From contig JBFMCS010000036.1 in assembly GCA_040754315.1 (NCBI GenBank), positions 1 through 64,000 on the forward strand: a stretch of 64,000 nt of DNA. The letters run 5' to 3'. Shown here one piece after another: positions 8,738 to 18,323 of this stretch. The notes beneath the pieces are model-generated. The model was not told the DNA's origin. It ran no database searches and was given only the letters and a program-made list of their open reading frames with translations. Both the position numbers and the translations under genes were made by a program. The number at the start of each line of letters is the position of its first letter. Positions within the stretch are counted from its first letter, which is position 1. The stretch comes from Bacillota bacterium (GTDB lineage: Bacteria; Bacillota; Sulfobacillia; DUSP01; JBFMCS01).

Positions 8738-9973
8738 TTACGTGCCCATCTTCCAGGAACCCATGTACTCCCGCTGAGATTCCGTAAGTTCTTCGACCCT
8801 CATGCCCATGGCCAGCATCTTGAGCCGGGCGACCTCCCGGTCAATCTCCAGGGGCACACCATATACCCTATTCTCCAGGGCGGGCCTCTCCTTCACCAAC
8901 CACTCCACAGCGAGCGCCTGGTTGGCGAAACTCATGTCCATGACCTCGGCCGGGTGCCCCTCGGCGGCCGCCAGGTTTATGAGCCTCCCATCACCCAGCA
9001 CATACAGGCGCCTGCCATCAGGCATCTCGTACTCAGACACACCCTCCCTGACCCCAGGAGACCGCCGGGCCACTCCAGCGAGGGCCTCTACATCTATCTC
9101 CACATCGAAGTGCCCGGAATTGGCCAGTATGGCACCGTCCTTCATAAGGCCAAAGTGGCGGGTGTCAATCACGCCCCTGTTCCCTGTGACGGTAACGAAG
9201 ACATCCCCCACAGATGCCGCCTCTTCCATCGAACCCACCTGGTATCCGTCCATGGCTGCCTCCAGCGCCCGTAACGGGTCTGCCTCAACCACCATAACCC
9301 GGGCACCCATGCCGCGGGCCCTGGACGCAAGGCCCTTGCCGCACCAGCCGTACCCTGCCACCACGAAGACCCTGCCAGCCAGCAGGATGTTGGTGGCCCT
9401 CAGGATGCCGTCTATGGTGGACTGCCCTGTGCCGTACCGGTTGTCGAACATATGCTTGGTGAGGGCGTCGTTCACGGCGATTATGGGGTAGCGCAGGGCT
9501 CCGTCCTCGGCCATGGCCCGAAGGCGGTTGACACCCGTGGTGGTCTCTTCCGTGCCTGCCATGACCTCCGAGGACCACTGGGACGTCTCACCGTGAAGCG
9601 CGGCCACCAAGTCGGCGCCGTCATCCATGGTGACGTGGGGTTTCGTGGAGGCCACAGCCCGCACGTGCCGGTAGTAGGTGTTGTTGTCCACACCCCTTTG
9701 GGCGTGGACCTCAATGGAGAAACTCTCTCTGAGGGCCAGGGCCACATCGTCCTGAGTACTCAGGGGGTTTGACGCGCATAGCGCAACCTGGGCCCCACCG
9801 TCCTTGAGTGCCAGCATCAAGTTAGCCGTCTCGGTGGTCACGTGAAGACAAGCCCCCAGCCTAATACCCTCCAGGGGCCTCTCCTCAGCAAAGCGGTGCC
9901 TGATGGCTGATAGCACCGGCATCCGCCGGGCAGCCCACTCAATGCGACCCTCGCCCTTGACCAGTAGATCCAT
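8738..9973 (-). CDS. ahcY: Adenosylhomocysteinase
   Basis: 411 residues. It cleaves S-adenosylhomocysteine, the product of methyltransferases, to adenosine and homocysteine with a tightly bound NAD. Seen: substrate-site segments HVTTETANL and NNTYYRHV, the linker [11 protein letters not shown], and the NAD Rossmann motif GYGWCGKG. The length matches the short archaeal/Thermotoga-like class that lacks the 40-residue insertion of many bacterial enzymes. The ATG at 9973 is preferred (GGGGTG upstream, correct N-terminus [14 protein letters not shown]); an in-frame extension to 10084 is not conserved-looking. Confidence 0.96.
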   Translation of the reverse strand: MDLLVKGEGRIEWAARRMPVLSAIRHRFAEERPLEGIRLGACLHVTTETANLMLALKDGGAQVALCASNPLSTQDDVALALRESFSIEVHAQRGVDNNTYYRHVRAVASTKPHVTMDDGADLVAALHGETSQWSSEVMAGTEETTTGVNRLRAMAEDGALRYPIIAVNDALTKHMFDNRYGTGQSTIDGILRATNILLAGRVFVVAGYGWCGKGLASRARGMGARVMVVEADPLRALEAAMDGYQVGSMEEAASVGDVFVTVTGNRGVIDTRHFGLMKDGAILANSGHFDVEIDVEALAGVARRSPGVREGVSEYEMPDGRRLYVLGDGRLINLAAAEGHPAEVMDMSFANQALAVEWLVKERPALENRVYGVPLEIDREVARLKMLAMGMRVEELTESQREYMGSWKMGT

Positions 9974-10153
9974 AGTAACACCCCTTTTTGTGAGCAAAAG
10001 CAGCGCCACTAGTCTTCCGCCGGGAACCGCCACGCATTCCCAGCCACGAAGTGGGCTTCGACACGGGCATTTCATTTCCTCCACACGAAGGTCCTGGGGG
10101 GCTCAGGCCAGAAGTGTTCGCTTGAGGGGTGTTACCGGTGTGGGGGTGGCAAG

Positions 10154-10783
10154 ATGGCTCTTTGCCAGGGGACGAAGGTGTCCTTCGTGCGGGAGGCTCT
10201 GCCCCAAGGATGGCCTAGCCTTCAAGCGCTTCCTATCCCGGAGGGAGGATGGCAACGCACCAAGAAGAAACTGGCAAGGTTTCACCGGCGCATTGCGAAT
10301 CAAAGACTAAACTACCAACACAAGATGACGACCGAGATTGCCCGTACCTACCGCGTTGTAGGCGTTGAAAACCTCAATGTGGCCGGGATGTTGAGGAATC
10401 ATCGTCTGGCGCTCTCTATTGCAGACGCGGGGTTTGGCGAGATTCATAGGCAGCTACGATACAAGAGCGAGTGGTACGGCGGCGTCTTGGTGAAAGTTGA
10501 CCGGTTCTTTCCGTCAAGTAGCCTGTGTCTTAAGTGTGGGACTATTAAGGATGACTTGACACTGAATGACCGAACATTTGTTTGTGAGTGCGGTTACACC
10601 GCAGGCAGAGATTGGAATGCCGCCTTTAACATTGAGGCGGAAGCGTTAAGAATCCATACTGGCCGGAGTGGGTTCACGGACAGTCTAAACGGGCGTGGAC
10701 GGGATGTAAGACTTTTCGGAGCAATCCTGGATGAAGCGTCAAAATTGGCCGAAGAGAGGCGGCCTTCCAAACTTGCGGTTTAG
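10154..10783 (+). pseudogene. tnpB: Broken tnpB (IS200/IS605-family OrfB), 5'-truncated
   Basis: The frame holds only the C-terminal half of a TnpB RNA-guided nuclease (normally about 400 residues): the helix KKLARFHRRIANQR, RuvC-II GVENLNVAGM, a CxxC...CxC zinc ribbon (CLKCGTIKDD, CECGYTAGRD) and RuvC-III GRDWNAAFNIEAEA. Upstream of about 10240 this frame loses similarity, while the plus-strand frame open to 10310 reads FKRFLSRREDGNAPRR, which looks like the missing TnpB helix; so there is a frameshift near 10250 as well as a 5' deletion. It cannot be functional. No tnpA is present. The stop lies 25 bases before pabA, placing the scar at the left edge of the pab island. Confidence 0.88.
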
Positions 10784-10807
10784 GTAGGTTTGGTAAACCA
10801 GGCTCTG

Positions 10808-11380
10808 ATGCTTCTCGTAATTGACAACTATGACTCGTTTACCTACAACCTCGTTCAGTTCCTCGGCGAGCTTGGTGCCGCTGTCCGCGTCTTCCGCAAC
10901 AACCGCCTGACAGATGAGGAGGTGCTGCATCTTGCCCCCAGGCAGATTATCATTTCCCCCGGCCCCGGCACGCCTGACGACGCCGGCATATCCACGGAGG
11001 TAATCCGGACCTGTGCAGGAAAAGTTCCCATCCTGGGCATCTGTCTTGGCCACCAGTGCCTGGGACAGGCTTACGGGGGCCGCATCGTCAGGGCCGAACG
11101 GCTGGTTCACGGCAAAACCTCACCTATCCATCATGATGGTCAGGGCGTGTTTGCCGGGTTGCCGTCGCCTTTTGTCGCCACACGCTATCACTCCCTGCTG
11201 GTAGAGCGGGGCACCCTGCCGGACTGCCTGGAAATAACTGCCGAAACAGAGGCCGGTGAAATCATGGGGCTCCGGCACAAATCCATTCCCTGCCTGGAAG
11301 GGGTACAGTTCCATCCGGAATCAATTCTCACCGCGCACGGGATGGAGCTGCTTGCCAACTTTCTCGCGTTTAAGGGTTAA
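10808..11380 (+). CDS. pabA: Aminodeoxychorismate/anthranilate synthase, glutaminase subunit
   Basis: 190 residues, a single class I glutamine amidotransferase domain. The catalytic triad is visible: C79 in GICLGHQ, H169 and E171 in HPES; the oxyanion segment PGPGTP is at 51-56. It supplies ammonia to the PabB partner encoded 13 bases downstream. An ATG at 10808 starts exactly at [10 protein letters not shown] as in the family; a TTG at 10790 in frame would add six residues. The ribosome site is weak and no promoter is evident, so transcription may come from within the tnpB remnant. With pabB and pabC next to it the role is folate (p-aminobenzoate) synthesis, although such subunits often also serve TrpE. 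Confidence 0.92.
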   Translation: MLLVIDNYDSFTYNLVQFLGELGAAVRVFRNNRLTDEEVLHLAPRQIIISPGPGTPDDAGISTEVIRTCAGKVPILGICLGHQCLGQAYGGRIVRAERLVHGKTSPIHHDGQGVFAGLPSPFVATRYHSLLVERGTLPDCLEITAETEAGEIMGLRHKSIPCLEGVQFHPESILTAHGMELLANFLAFKG

Positions 11381-11393
11381 GGAGGCTGTTTCC

Positions 11394-12827
11394 TTGTCGT
11401 TGCCTAAACCGCTTGTCCGGGAGCTTCCCTTGTTGCTTGCTCCTGAACAACTGTTTTCTTTGTTTTTGGCCGACTACTGCTCTTTCTGGCTGGACAGCAG
11501 CCTGCCCGGCGGCAGGATGGGACGCTTTTCCTTTATGGGCAGCAACCCGTTTCTGTACTTTAAGACTTACGGCAACACGGCTCTGGTGGAGGAAAGTGGA
11601 CGTTTAACCTCTTTCCGGGAGCGTCCTTTCCGGATGCTGCGCGAATTGCTGGCCCGTTTTCGGACAGAGCCGGGAGAGTTGCCGTTTCTGGCCGGCGCGG
11701 TAGGCTTTTTTTCCTACGACCTGGGGAGAATGACTGAAAAATTGCCGGACCTGACCGCCGATGACCTCAACGTACCTGACATTTGTCTGGGCTTTTATGA
11801 CCGTGTACTGGTGATTGACCACGAAGCGCACCGTCTTTACCTCTCGGCCACCGGGCTGCCGCTGGCAGGCGCAACTGCGAAAGCCAAAGCCCTGGCGGAC
11901 CTTGATGAGCTGGCCGGGCGTATCGTGGCCGCCGGCACGGCTCCAGACAGCGACCCCTGGCTTGGGCCGAAGGTATCGGCGGGGGAAATCAGCCGCTGTT
12001 TTACAGAGTCCGCTTACCGGCAAGCGGTGCTGAAGGCCAAGGAATATATCGCAGCCGGAGATATTTACCAGGTGAACGTGACACAGCGCTTTTCCGCTCC
12101 GCTGAAAACAACGCCCTACCAGCTGTACCGCCGCCTGCGGCAGGCCAGTCCGGCGCCCTTTGCCGCCTATCTTGATTGCAGCGATGACCTGCGGCTGCTT
12201 TCTTCCTCACCGGAAAGGTTCCTGCTGCTGAGAGACGGGCAGGTGGAGACGCGCCCGATCAAGGGAACCAGGCCACGGGGCCGGACAGCGGAGGAAGACC
12301 GGGAAAGGCGGCGGGAACTGCTGGCAAGCGAAAAGGACCGCGCCGAGCTGGTCATGATTGTTGACCTGGAGCGGAACGACCTAGGCCGGGTTTGCTCCTA
12401 CGGGACGGTCCGAGTGCCGGAGCTGCTTACCCTGGAGGAATACGCCACCGTTTTCCATCTCGTTTCCACGGTGTGCGGGGCGCTGGCTCCGGGTAAAGAC
12501 GTGGTCGACCTGCTGAAAAGTACATTCCCGGGCGGCTCCATTACCGGAGCGCCCAAGATCCGGGCCATGGAAATAATCGAAGAGCTGGAGCCGGTGCGCC
12601 GCGGCGTCTATACCGGGGCTATTGGTTACCTCGGCTTTGACGGACGGGCCGACCTAAACATTGCTATCCGCACCATGGTCAATAAGGGCGACCATGTTTA
12701 CCTGCAGGTGGGCGGCGGCATTGTCGCCGACTCCGACCCCCGCCTGGAATACGAAGAAACACTGCACAAAGCGCGGGGCATGCTGAAAAGCCTGGGCGTT
12801 GACCGTTTCCCGGAGGAAGAAATTTAA
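11394..12827 (+). CDS. pabB: Aminodeoxychorismate synthase component I
   Basis: 477 residues from a TTG at 11394 with AAGGAGG eight bases upstream; the frame is open further upstream but only as an overlap with pabA. An N-terminal TrpE-like domain is followed by the chorismate-binding domain with PIKGTRPRG, DLERNDLGRVC and GGSITGAPK. It aminates chorismate to 4-amino-4-deoxychorismate. TrpE and PabB are hard to separate by eye; the downstream pabC decides for p-aminobenzoate. Arginine is mostly CGN here, unlike the AGG-rich flanking genes. Confidence 0.93.
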   Translation: MSLPKPLVRELPLLLAPEQLFSLFLADYCSFWLDSSLPGGRMGRFSFMGSNPFLYFKTYGNTALVEESGRLTSFRERPFRMLRELLARFRTEPGELPFLAGAVGFFSYDLGRMTEKLPDLTADDLNVPDICLGFYDRVLVIDHEAHRLYLSATGLPLAGATAKAKALADLDELAGRIVAAGTAPDSDPWLGPKVSAGEISRCFTESAYRQAVLKAKEYIAAGDIYQVNVTQRFSAPLKTTPYQLYRRLRQASPAPFAAYLDCSDDLRLLSSSPERFLLLRDGQVETRPIKGTRPRGRTAEEDRERRRELLASEKDRAELVMIVDLERNDLGRVCSYGTVRVPELLTLEEYATVFHLVSTVCGALAPGKDVVDLLKSTFPGGSITGAPKIRAMEIIEELEPVRRGVYTGAIGYLGFDGRADLNIAIRTMVNKGDHVYLQVGGGIVADSDPRLEYEETLHKARGMLKSLGVDRFPEEEI

Positions 12828-12845
12828 CAGGAGTGGTGCCGGCAA

Positions 12846-13709
12846 ATGCAGGAATCATTTTATTATTTCAACGGCCGGCTGCTTCCACCAAAGGACTGCG
12901 CGCTGCCGGCGGGCGACCGTTCTTACCTGCTGGGGGACGGTCTTTTCGAAACAATCCTGGTTCTGGAGGGCCGTCCCGTTTTCCTGGCGGAACACCTGGC
13001 CCGGCTCACCGCTTCCGCCGCTTTCCTCGGGTATGCTCTGCCGCCCGCGGAACAACTGGCCGCAGCTGTCAGCCTGCTGATAAACAAAAACTCCCTGCAA
13101 GAGGGAGCACTCCGGCTTACTGTTTCACCGGCCGCAAGCAATGGCTTGCTGGCCGCCCAAAACAGCGTTTTAAACATCACCATCACCTGTCGTTCCGGTC
13201 CGCCATACAGTGCTGACCTTTATCAGCGCGGCTTCCGGGCCGTCATCGCCGCTGCTACACGTCGCAATGAGCATTCTCCCCTGGCCCGGCACAAAACAAC
13301 CAATTTCCTGGACAACGTGCTGGCGCGCCGGGAAGCGGCCGCGGCCGGCGCCGACGAGGCCCTGTTGCTGAACACCGCCGGTAATTTGTGCGAATCTGCG
13401 ACCGCCAACCTGTTTCTAGTCTGCGGCGGCAAGGTACTGACCCCGCCAGTCACGGACGGAGCCCTGCCCGGCATTGTCCGCGCCAAAATCCTGACGCTCT
13501 GCCCGCAGCTTTGCCTCCGGGCACTGGAGCGGTCACTTGCCCCGGCTATTCTGCAGGAAGCTGACGAAGCGTTCCTGACCAACTCCCTGCTCGGTGTCAT
13601 GCCGCTGGTCAGCGTGGACGCCAGTCCGGTAGGAGACGGCACGCCCGGCCCCCTTACCCGCCACATTGAAACTGAATACAGGAGGCAACTACAGCTCTCC
13701 CCCGCTTAG
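12846..13709 (+). CDS. pabC: Aminodeoxychorismate lyase (class IV PLP enzyme)
   Basis: 287 residues, fold-type IV PLP enzyme. The lysine that forms the Schiff base is K150 (ARHKTTNFLDN) and the phosphate-binding region NLCESATANLFLV follows. It releases pyruvate from aminodeoxychorismate to give p-aminobenzoate. The ATG has AGGAGTGG upstream. Last gene of pabABC; nearest alternatives are branched-chain or D-amino-acid aminotransferases, disfavoured by the operon. The gene shares the CGN-rich codon use of its two partners. Confidence 0.92.
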   Translation: MQESFYYFNGRLLPPKDCALPAGDRSYLLGDGLFETILVLEGRPVFLAEHLARLTASAAFLGYALPPAEQLAAAVSLLINKNSLQEGALRLTVSPAASNGLLAAQNSVLNITITCRSGPPYSADLYQRGFRAVIAAATRRNEHSPLARHKTTNFLDNVLARREAAAAGADEALLLNTAGNLCESATANLFLVCGGKVLTPPVTDGALPGIVRAKILTLCPQLCLRALERSLAPAILQEADEAFLTNSLLGVMPLVSVDASPVGDGTPGPLTRHIETEYRRQLQLSPA

Positions 13710-13811
13710 AAACAGTGTCTTTTTAGGGGACTGCAAATTTGCCCATGCTTCATTTTCCTACTGCCTTAACCATCCAGTGACCTATCCTCATTCGAGTGGG
13801 CAGTGAGGCTA

Positions 13812-13949
13812 ATGGCCGCGCGCTATCCGGAGGCAGACTGGCAGTACCTTCACAGGGAGGCAGCGTCTCGGGAAACCCTGGAGGAGGCTGTGCGTGTGCA
13901 GCGGGAGGCCAAGCGAATCCTGCGGCGCCTTCAAGGGGGAAACTCCTGA
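13812..13949 (+). CDS. Possible small helical protein
   Basis: A 45-codon frame with protein-like composition: MAARYPEADWQYLHREAA followed by a charged helix ETLEEAVRVQREAKRIL. The frame remains open upstream to about 13770 (…SSFEWAVRL), so this may be the tail of a longer lost gene. There is no convincing ribosome site. It occupies the 336-base gap between pabC and the convergent MFS gene, which otherwise holds nothing recognisable. Low confidence; no family assigned. Confidence 0.25.
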   Translation: MAARYPEADWQYLHREAASRETLEEAVRVQREAKRILRRLQGGNS

Positions 13950-14045
13950 GGATGAAACCCTCACAGAAAGGCCTATGCTTAAATGGGTGTGAGGCTTGAA
14001 TACGCGCCCTCCAGGGTCGCCGTGACTCCTCAAGGTATCCAGGCT

Positions 14046-15227
14046 CTAGGCTTTCCCGTCCAATCCCTCGTACCTGCTCCGCCCTTTCTCCGCGGCCACC
14101 GAGAGGCCCAAGGCCACCAGCGCCACACCGCCCAGGACCATGAACACCGCGCTCAGCCCTGCGCTGTCCGCAAGAAAGCCGGAGAGGAAGACAGCGGCAG
14201 CCCCAGCCACGTACTGGATGGAGAAGAAGAGCCCGTAGCAGAGTCCCACGGTGGTGTGGCCTGCGTGCTCCGCTACCATCACCGCCATGACAGGCTGGAG
14301 GACGAAGAGCCCAAGGCCAAGCATGAGGAGGCTTAACAGGATAAGGGGGGGCCAGCGGAAGAAGGGCAGGGCCACCACTCCCAGCATTACGCTGGCCATC
14401 CCTCCGTAGAGCGCCGAGGCCAGCCCGAACCGGTCCGTCCAGTAGCCGCCAAGTACCTGGCCGGCGATGCCGCAGCCGAACATGAAGGCCGTGAACACGC
14501 CGGAAAGCAAGAGCACCTGCCCCACGTCTGTCTGCAGGTACGCGGGAAGGTAGTTGGAGGCCGCGTTGTTCAGTGCCCCGTAGAAGCCGGAGAGTACCAG
14601 TGTCCAGAGGAGCATGGCTGAAAGCACCGGGCGCCGCCCATCCCTGGGCAAGGTCTTGGCCACCATGGCTCTCCCGGTTCTCAGCGTAGGCAAGGCAAGG
14701 AGTGTAAGCCCTAGGCCAAGGAGGCCCCAGAAAAGGAAGGCCCCCCTCCACCCCGTCCAAGTGGCCACAGCCGCTGTCATAAAGGGGGCGAGCATCATGC
14801 CGATATTGCCCCCCGCTCCATGTATGCCCAGGCACCTTCCCCTGTCATCACCACTTGAAACCGTAGAAAGCATAGCGAAACTGGAGGGGTGATACAGTCC
14901 GGCCCCCAGGCCCAACACCATGAAGCCCGTGGCCAGGAGGGGGTAGAAGGCCCCCGCGCTGACCACCAGGCATCCAAGACTCGGCAGGGCCATGGAAAGG
15001 AGGATCATCACCCTCCACCCCAGCCGGTCCGCCAGGAGGCCGGCGGGGAGCGCCGCCAGGCTGTACGAGACCAGCGCAACACTGACCAGGGCACCAAGGC
15101 GGGCGAAGTTTACCCCCATGGATTCCGCTATTGGCGCCAGGAGGGGCGTGAAGAAGAGCATGTAGGAATGGTTCAGGCCGTGGGCGGTGGAGAGCACGGC
15201 CAGGCTTCCCCTGGGTGTCCCGGACAC
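14046..15227 (-). CDS. MFS transporter
   Basis: About 393 residues with twelve predicted membrane helices and the MFS cytoplasmic-loop signature near GLLADRLGWRV and again as GGYWTDRFG in the second half. It is a proton-coupled or facilitative carrier of unknown substrate in the cytoplasmic membrane. The start is a GTG (15227) with AGGAGGGG five bases upstream; the open frame extends to 15317 but those residues (glycine-rich, no helix) look untranslated. It is the last gene of the exported-protein operon starting at 18793, so its cargo may relate to whatever that operon processes. Confidence 0.88.
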   Translation of the reverse strand: MSGTPRGSLAVLSTAHGLNHSYMLFFTPLLAPIAESMGVNFARLGALVSVALVSYSLAALPAGLLADRLGWRVMILLSMALPSLGCLVVSAGAFYPLLATGFMVLGLGAGLYHPSSFAMLSTVSSGDDRGRCLGIHGAGGNIGMMLAPFMTAAVATWTGWRGAFLFWGLLGLGLTLLALPTLRTGRAMVAKTLPRDGRRPVLSAMLLWTLVLSGFYGALNNAASNYLPAYLQTDVGQVLLLSGVFTAFMFGCGIAGQVLGGYWTDRFGLASALYGGMASVMLGVVALPFFRWPPLILLSLLMLGLGLFVLQPVMAVMVAEHAGHTTVGLCYGLFFSIQYVAGAAAVFLSGFLADSAGLSAVFMVLGGVALVALGLSVAAEKGRSRYEGLDGKA

Positions 15228-15317
15228 TGGATCCCCTCCTGGCAGTCTCGCATGGGCGAGGTCATCACTGAGGGAATTCTCCGGCCCAGCACCATCCCCT
15301 CCACCGCCGGCCCACAT

Positions 15318-17729
15318 TCACTGGTCTACGCTAGTTGCCAGCACCTCCACCTCCACCGTCTCCAGGTACGTGTTGGTGAGGGTCAGGGACTGGCCGGGAA
15401 ACTCGTATTTCACCTTCACTGTCACCGCGGCCTGCACCTGGTATCGCCCCGGCCTCACCCAGGTGACCTCAAACCGTTCGCCGGGGTAGGCCCTGGTCTC
15501 GACCACCCGCCCGTGCGGCGGGTCCTGGGCCTCGTAGGTGACCCTGAACTCCGCCGGCCTCCCGGTTATCCATTCAACGGGGCCTAGTATCTCCAGGTCT
15601 ACCACGGGCGGCACAATTGTCTCGGCCAAGAAGGTATGGACCTCTCCAGCCTGGGCATGCACCTCCCACCGGACCCTCCTCAACGGCCTGTCCCTTGCTG
15701 TGATGGATTGGGCGGTTACCTGGTAGGAACCCGTCTCCGAGAACTCCTTGTCGACAACCGTACGTATTCTCTCAGGGTCCTCCTCCGTCATGACACTCCC
15801 GTCCCCGAAGTCCCATTCCCAGCGGTCGTGCCGGTGGATCTCTTCCTTCCTGGTGGTTGTATGCTTTGTGATCCGCTGCACCAGGATGCTGGGGATCTCC
15901 CCTGGGAAGGCCATCTCCTCACCGCCTGGCGCCTCCAGGGAGGACTCGACTTCTGGCTCTGCCGGTGGCAGTGCTGTGGCCACGAAGCTATACCGCAGTG
16001 CCGCGTCTTCCTGAAAATCTCCAAGAGTATCCGGCCCCAGGAGGGGGCTGTGGGCCCTGACCCCCAGGAGTACCCTCTCCACGGTAGACCCCAGGTTCGC
16101 CAAGATGGCGGAACCGGTTAGGAGGCCACCTTCGTCCCTCAGTTCTATGTCTACGGGTTCTCCCCTCTCTCCCCCTGACACCGGGACCAGCCACGCCTGG
16201 AGTTCCAGGCCCCTCCCGGTCCTCTGGGACTGCGATGAACCCCAGACCTCTACCTGGAGGTCGCCATGCTCGCCCAGGCTCAGGGCATGGTACCGCGGTT
16301 CCCATACAGTGGCGTACCCGCCCCCTTTCAACCGGCCCTGCCCGAGAAGGCCACGGCTAATCACCCTCTCGGAGACGGGACGAGGAAAGCCAGTGAGCTC
16401 CAGGGTCACGGCCCTCCAGATGGACGGGCTTGTGGTGAGCCAGCCGTGGTTAAGAAAGGGCCCCGTGTAGATGCGAAAGACATCGTCCCGCGCCAGCGGC
16501 AGGAAGGCTGAGGATGCCTCCACCCACAGGTCGTTTGGTCCCACCCCTGGCCAGAAACGGGCCCACACGTTCAAGGCCTTGCCCGCCAGGATCACGTAGC
16601 GAGGCGCCCTCCGGGCAGACTCTTCCTCCAGGTTGATGTGTTCAAGGAAGTAGTTGCCCAGCACCCTGCCCCCGCCTCCATCCCGGGGGAACACCTCGTG
16701 GATCGCAATGAGGCGGTCCACGGCGACACCATCCAGGGGAAAGCCCAGGAGTTCCTCCACCAGGGATAGAAGACCCCTCTTCGCCGGGTCCTCCGCTTCC
16801 CGGGCAGCCCATCCCAAAAACCACTTCCCTGCCACGATGCCATAGTGAGCCAGGAGGGACTTGATGTCAGTTACCAGCGGGGGCGGCACCTCAAGCATGG
16901 TCTCCCAGAACCCGGGAACCTTGGTGACCGACTTCCGGTAGGCCTCCTGGGCCATGGCCATGGCAATGATCTCATAGTGGGCCCTAGTGAGGTCAGTGCC
17001 CTCCGGGGGGCTGCCAGCGGGAAACCCTGAACCCGGGCAGTACCCTGGCTCAACTGGGGGCTCCTGGGCCAGGAGGATGTTGTTCCTGTAGACTCCGGAG
17101 CGGGCGCCGGCCAGCCAGGTCTCAAAGGATGAGTACCTAGCCTTGCCAAACTCGTTTTCCACCATGTACTCCTGGTAGAGCCCATCGTACTCCTCCCTGG
17201 CCCTCCTGCCAGCGTAGACGAACCCTCCGGGGAACCCACCTGGGGCGCCGTAGAGAGCAGCAGGTCTTAGAAGGTATCGCGCGGTCTTGCCAGGGAGGGC
17301 CGCCACCATACCCCGGTTGGGCGGCCCCAGCATCACCACGGTCCCTACATCCCCCGCGTACCTGTGGGAGTTCAGGTGGTAGCGGGCAATGAGACCGCCC
17401 ATGCCGTGGGTGAGGATGTCCACCTGGCCGGAGCCAGACACCGACTTCGCCGTGGTGATGAGGTCCGCCAGCTCGTGGAAGAGCACAGCGTAGTCCGGGT
17501 CCGGGTCGCCGGAGTAGTCCATGGCAAACAGCGTGCGCCCAGGCTCATATCCCGCATCTCTCAGGTGAGCGGCGAACCCCCTCAAGGCAGCACAGTAACC
17601 CCAGGTGGATTCGGGGCTGCCCCCGGTGCCGTGCACCAGTATGAGCGGGTTCTGCCCCCTGGCCAAAGCGGGGAACGCCAGAACGCAGAGGACCACCAGG
17701 AGGCTTCCCAGCACCACGCGCACTCTCAT
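15318..17729 (-). CDS. Exported lipase-fold protein with PKD-like domain; nucleophile serine replaced
   Basis: 803 residues. A signal peptide (about 1-25, cleavage after ALARG) precedes an alpha/beta-hydrolase domain resembling triacylglycerol lipases: oxyanion motif LVHGTGG (31-37) and nucleophile elbow LTHGMGGLIARY, where the usual GxSxG serine is G109. A later segment WEWDFGDGS plus TGSYQVTAQS is a PKD-type beta-sandwich, and the rest is beta-rich. The start at 17729 has GGGGGTG six bases upstream; an ATG at 17747 is possible. Without the serine, normal hydrolase chemistry is unlikely unless the nucleophile is elsewhere, so binding or a scaffold role is plausible. It follows two small anchored proteins and precedes an MFS carrier. 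Confidence 0.75.
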   Translation of the reverse strand: MRVRVVLGSLLVVLCVLAFPALARGQNPLILVHGTGGSPESTWGYCAALRGFAAHLRDAGYEPGRTLFAMDYSGDPDPDYAVLFHELADLITTAKSVSGSGQVDILTHGMGGLIARYHLNSHRYAGDVGTVVMLGPPNRGMVAALPGKTARYLLRPAALYGAPGGFPGGFVYAGRRAREEYDGLYQEYMVENEFGKARYSSFETWLAGARSGVYRNNILLAQEPPVEPGYCPGSGFPAGSPPEGTDLTRAHYEIIAMAMAQEAYRKSVTKVPGFWETMLEVPPPLVTDIKSLLAHYGIVAGKWFLGWAAREAEDPAKRGLLSLVEELLGFPLDGVAVDRLIAIHEVFPRDGGGGRVLGNYFLEHINLEEESARRAPRYVILAGKALNVWARFWPGVGPNDLWVEASSAFLPLARDDVFRIYTGPFLNHGWLTTSPSIWRAVTLELTGFPRPVSERVISRGLLGQGRLKGGGYATVWEPRYHALSLGEHGDLQVEVWGSSQSQRTGRGLELQAWLVPVSGGERGEPVDIELRDEGGLLTGSAILANLGSTVERVLLGVRAHSPLLGPDTLGDFQEDAALRYSFVATALPPAEPEVESSLEAPGGEEMAFPGEIPSILVQRITKHTTTRKEEIHRHDRWEWDFGDGSVMTEEDPERIRTVVDKEFSETGSYQVTAQSITARDRPLRRVRWEVHAQAGEVHTFLAETIVPPVVDLEILGPVEWITGRPAEFRVTYEAQDPPHGRVVETRAYPGERFEVTWVRPGRYQVQAAVTVKVKYEFPGQSLTLTNTYLETVEVEVLATSVDQ

Positions 17730-17756
17730 TCGCGCACACCCCCACATGGCTCATGG

Positions 17757-18323
17757 TCACTGAACACGGATCTCATCCCTCCTCTTCCAGCCGGCATTAT
17801 AAACCGCTATCCTGGCCATGTTGGATCGAGCCCTGACCGCTTCAGCCACCTCCTCGCCACCCTCAGCCAGCACCCTGCGCCCGCCCTGTTCCTGGACAGA
17901 TACTTCGAACCACTCGGAACCGGGAGGCAGGGACCAGGGGCTCCCCGCCCACTCCCCTACCAGGACACCATCCCTCCTCACCTCAAGGAGCCTCAGGGTA
18001 GGCCCCCCGGGAAAGCCTGGGAGATCCAACTCGAAGGGAAGGGATGATACCCGGTAGAGCCTGGACTCCAGGGGCAGGCCCCCTCCCCTGAGGAAGTAGG
18101 CTACCACCACGCTTTCCCTTCCAGTGGGCAGGTTCTCCGGGATATTCACCGTGAGATCCCCCCTCTCGTGGTCCCAGAAGGCCGCCTCATCTCCCGGCAG
18201 CGTTGTCACCCAAGCCCTGCTATCACTCACAGTCACCAGGAGGAACCGCTGGGGCTCCCAAAGCCTTGCCAGCACAGCCGCCAGTGCCAAGCCCACCGCC
18301 AAGGCCCACGGTCTCCATCTCAA
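17757..18323 (-). CDS. Exported/membrane-anchored protein of unknown function
   Basis: 188 residues. An N-terminal hydrophobic helix (about 4-21) follows RWRP, so it is secreted or anchored with an outside beta-rich domain. I do not recognise a family. The C-terminus ends with MARIAVYNAGWKRRDE, which parallels EGRIRLYNLGIYEEE at the end of the preceding gene product, so the two are probably diverged paralogues. The four-base overlap (18320-18323) with that gene and the 27-base gap to the lipase-fold gene indicate one operon. Confidence 0.7.
   Translation of the reverse strand: MRWRPWALAVGLALAAVLARLWEPQRFLLVTVSDSRAWVTTLPGDEAAFWDHERGDLTVNIPENLPTGRESVVVAYFLRGGGLPLESRLYRVSSLPFELDLPGFPGGPTLRLLEVRRDGVLVGEWAGSPWSLPPGSEWFEVSVQEQGGRRVLAEGGEEVAEAVRARSNMARIAVYNAGWKRRDEIRVQ

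Noticed and set aside
10811-12827. trpG-trpE (tryptophan) identity for the glutaminase/chorismate enzyme pair
   Set aside because: The third gene is an aminodeoxychorismate lyase and no other trp gene is near, so pabAB is preferred; dual use of the glutaminase cannot be excluded.
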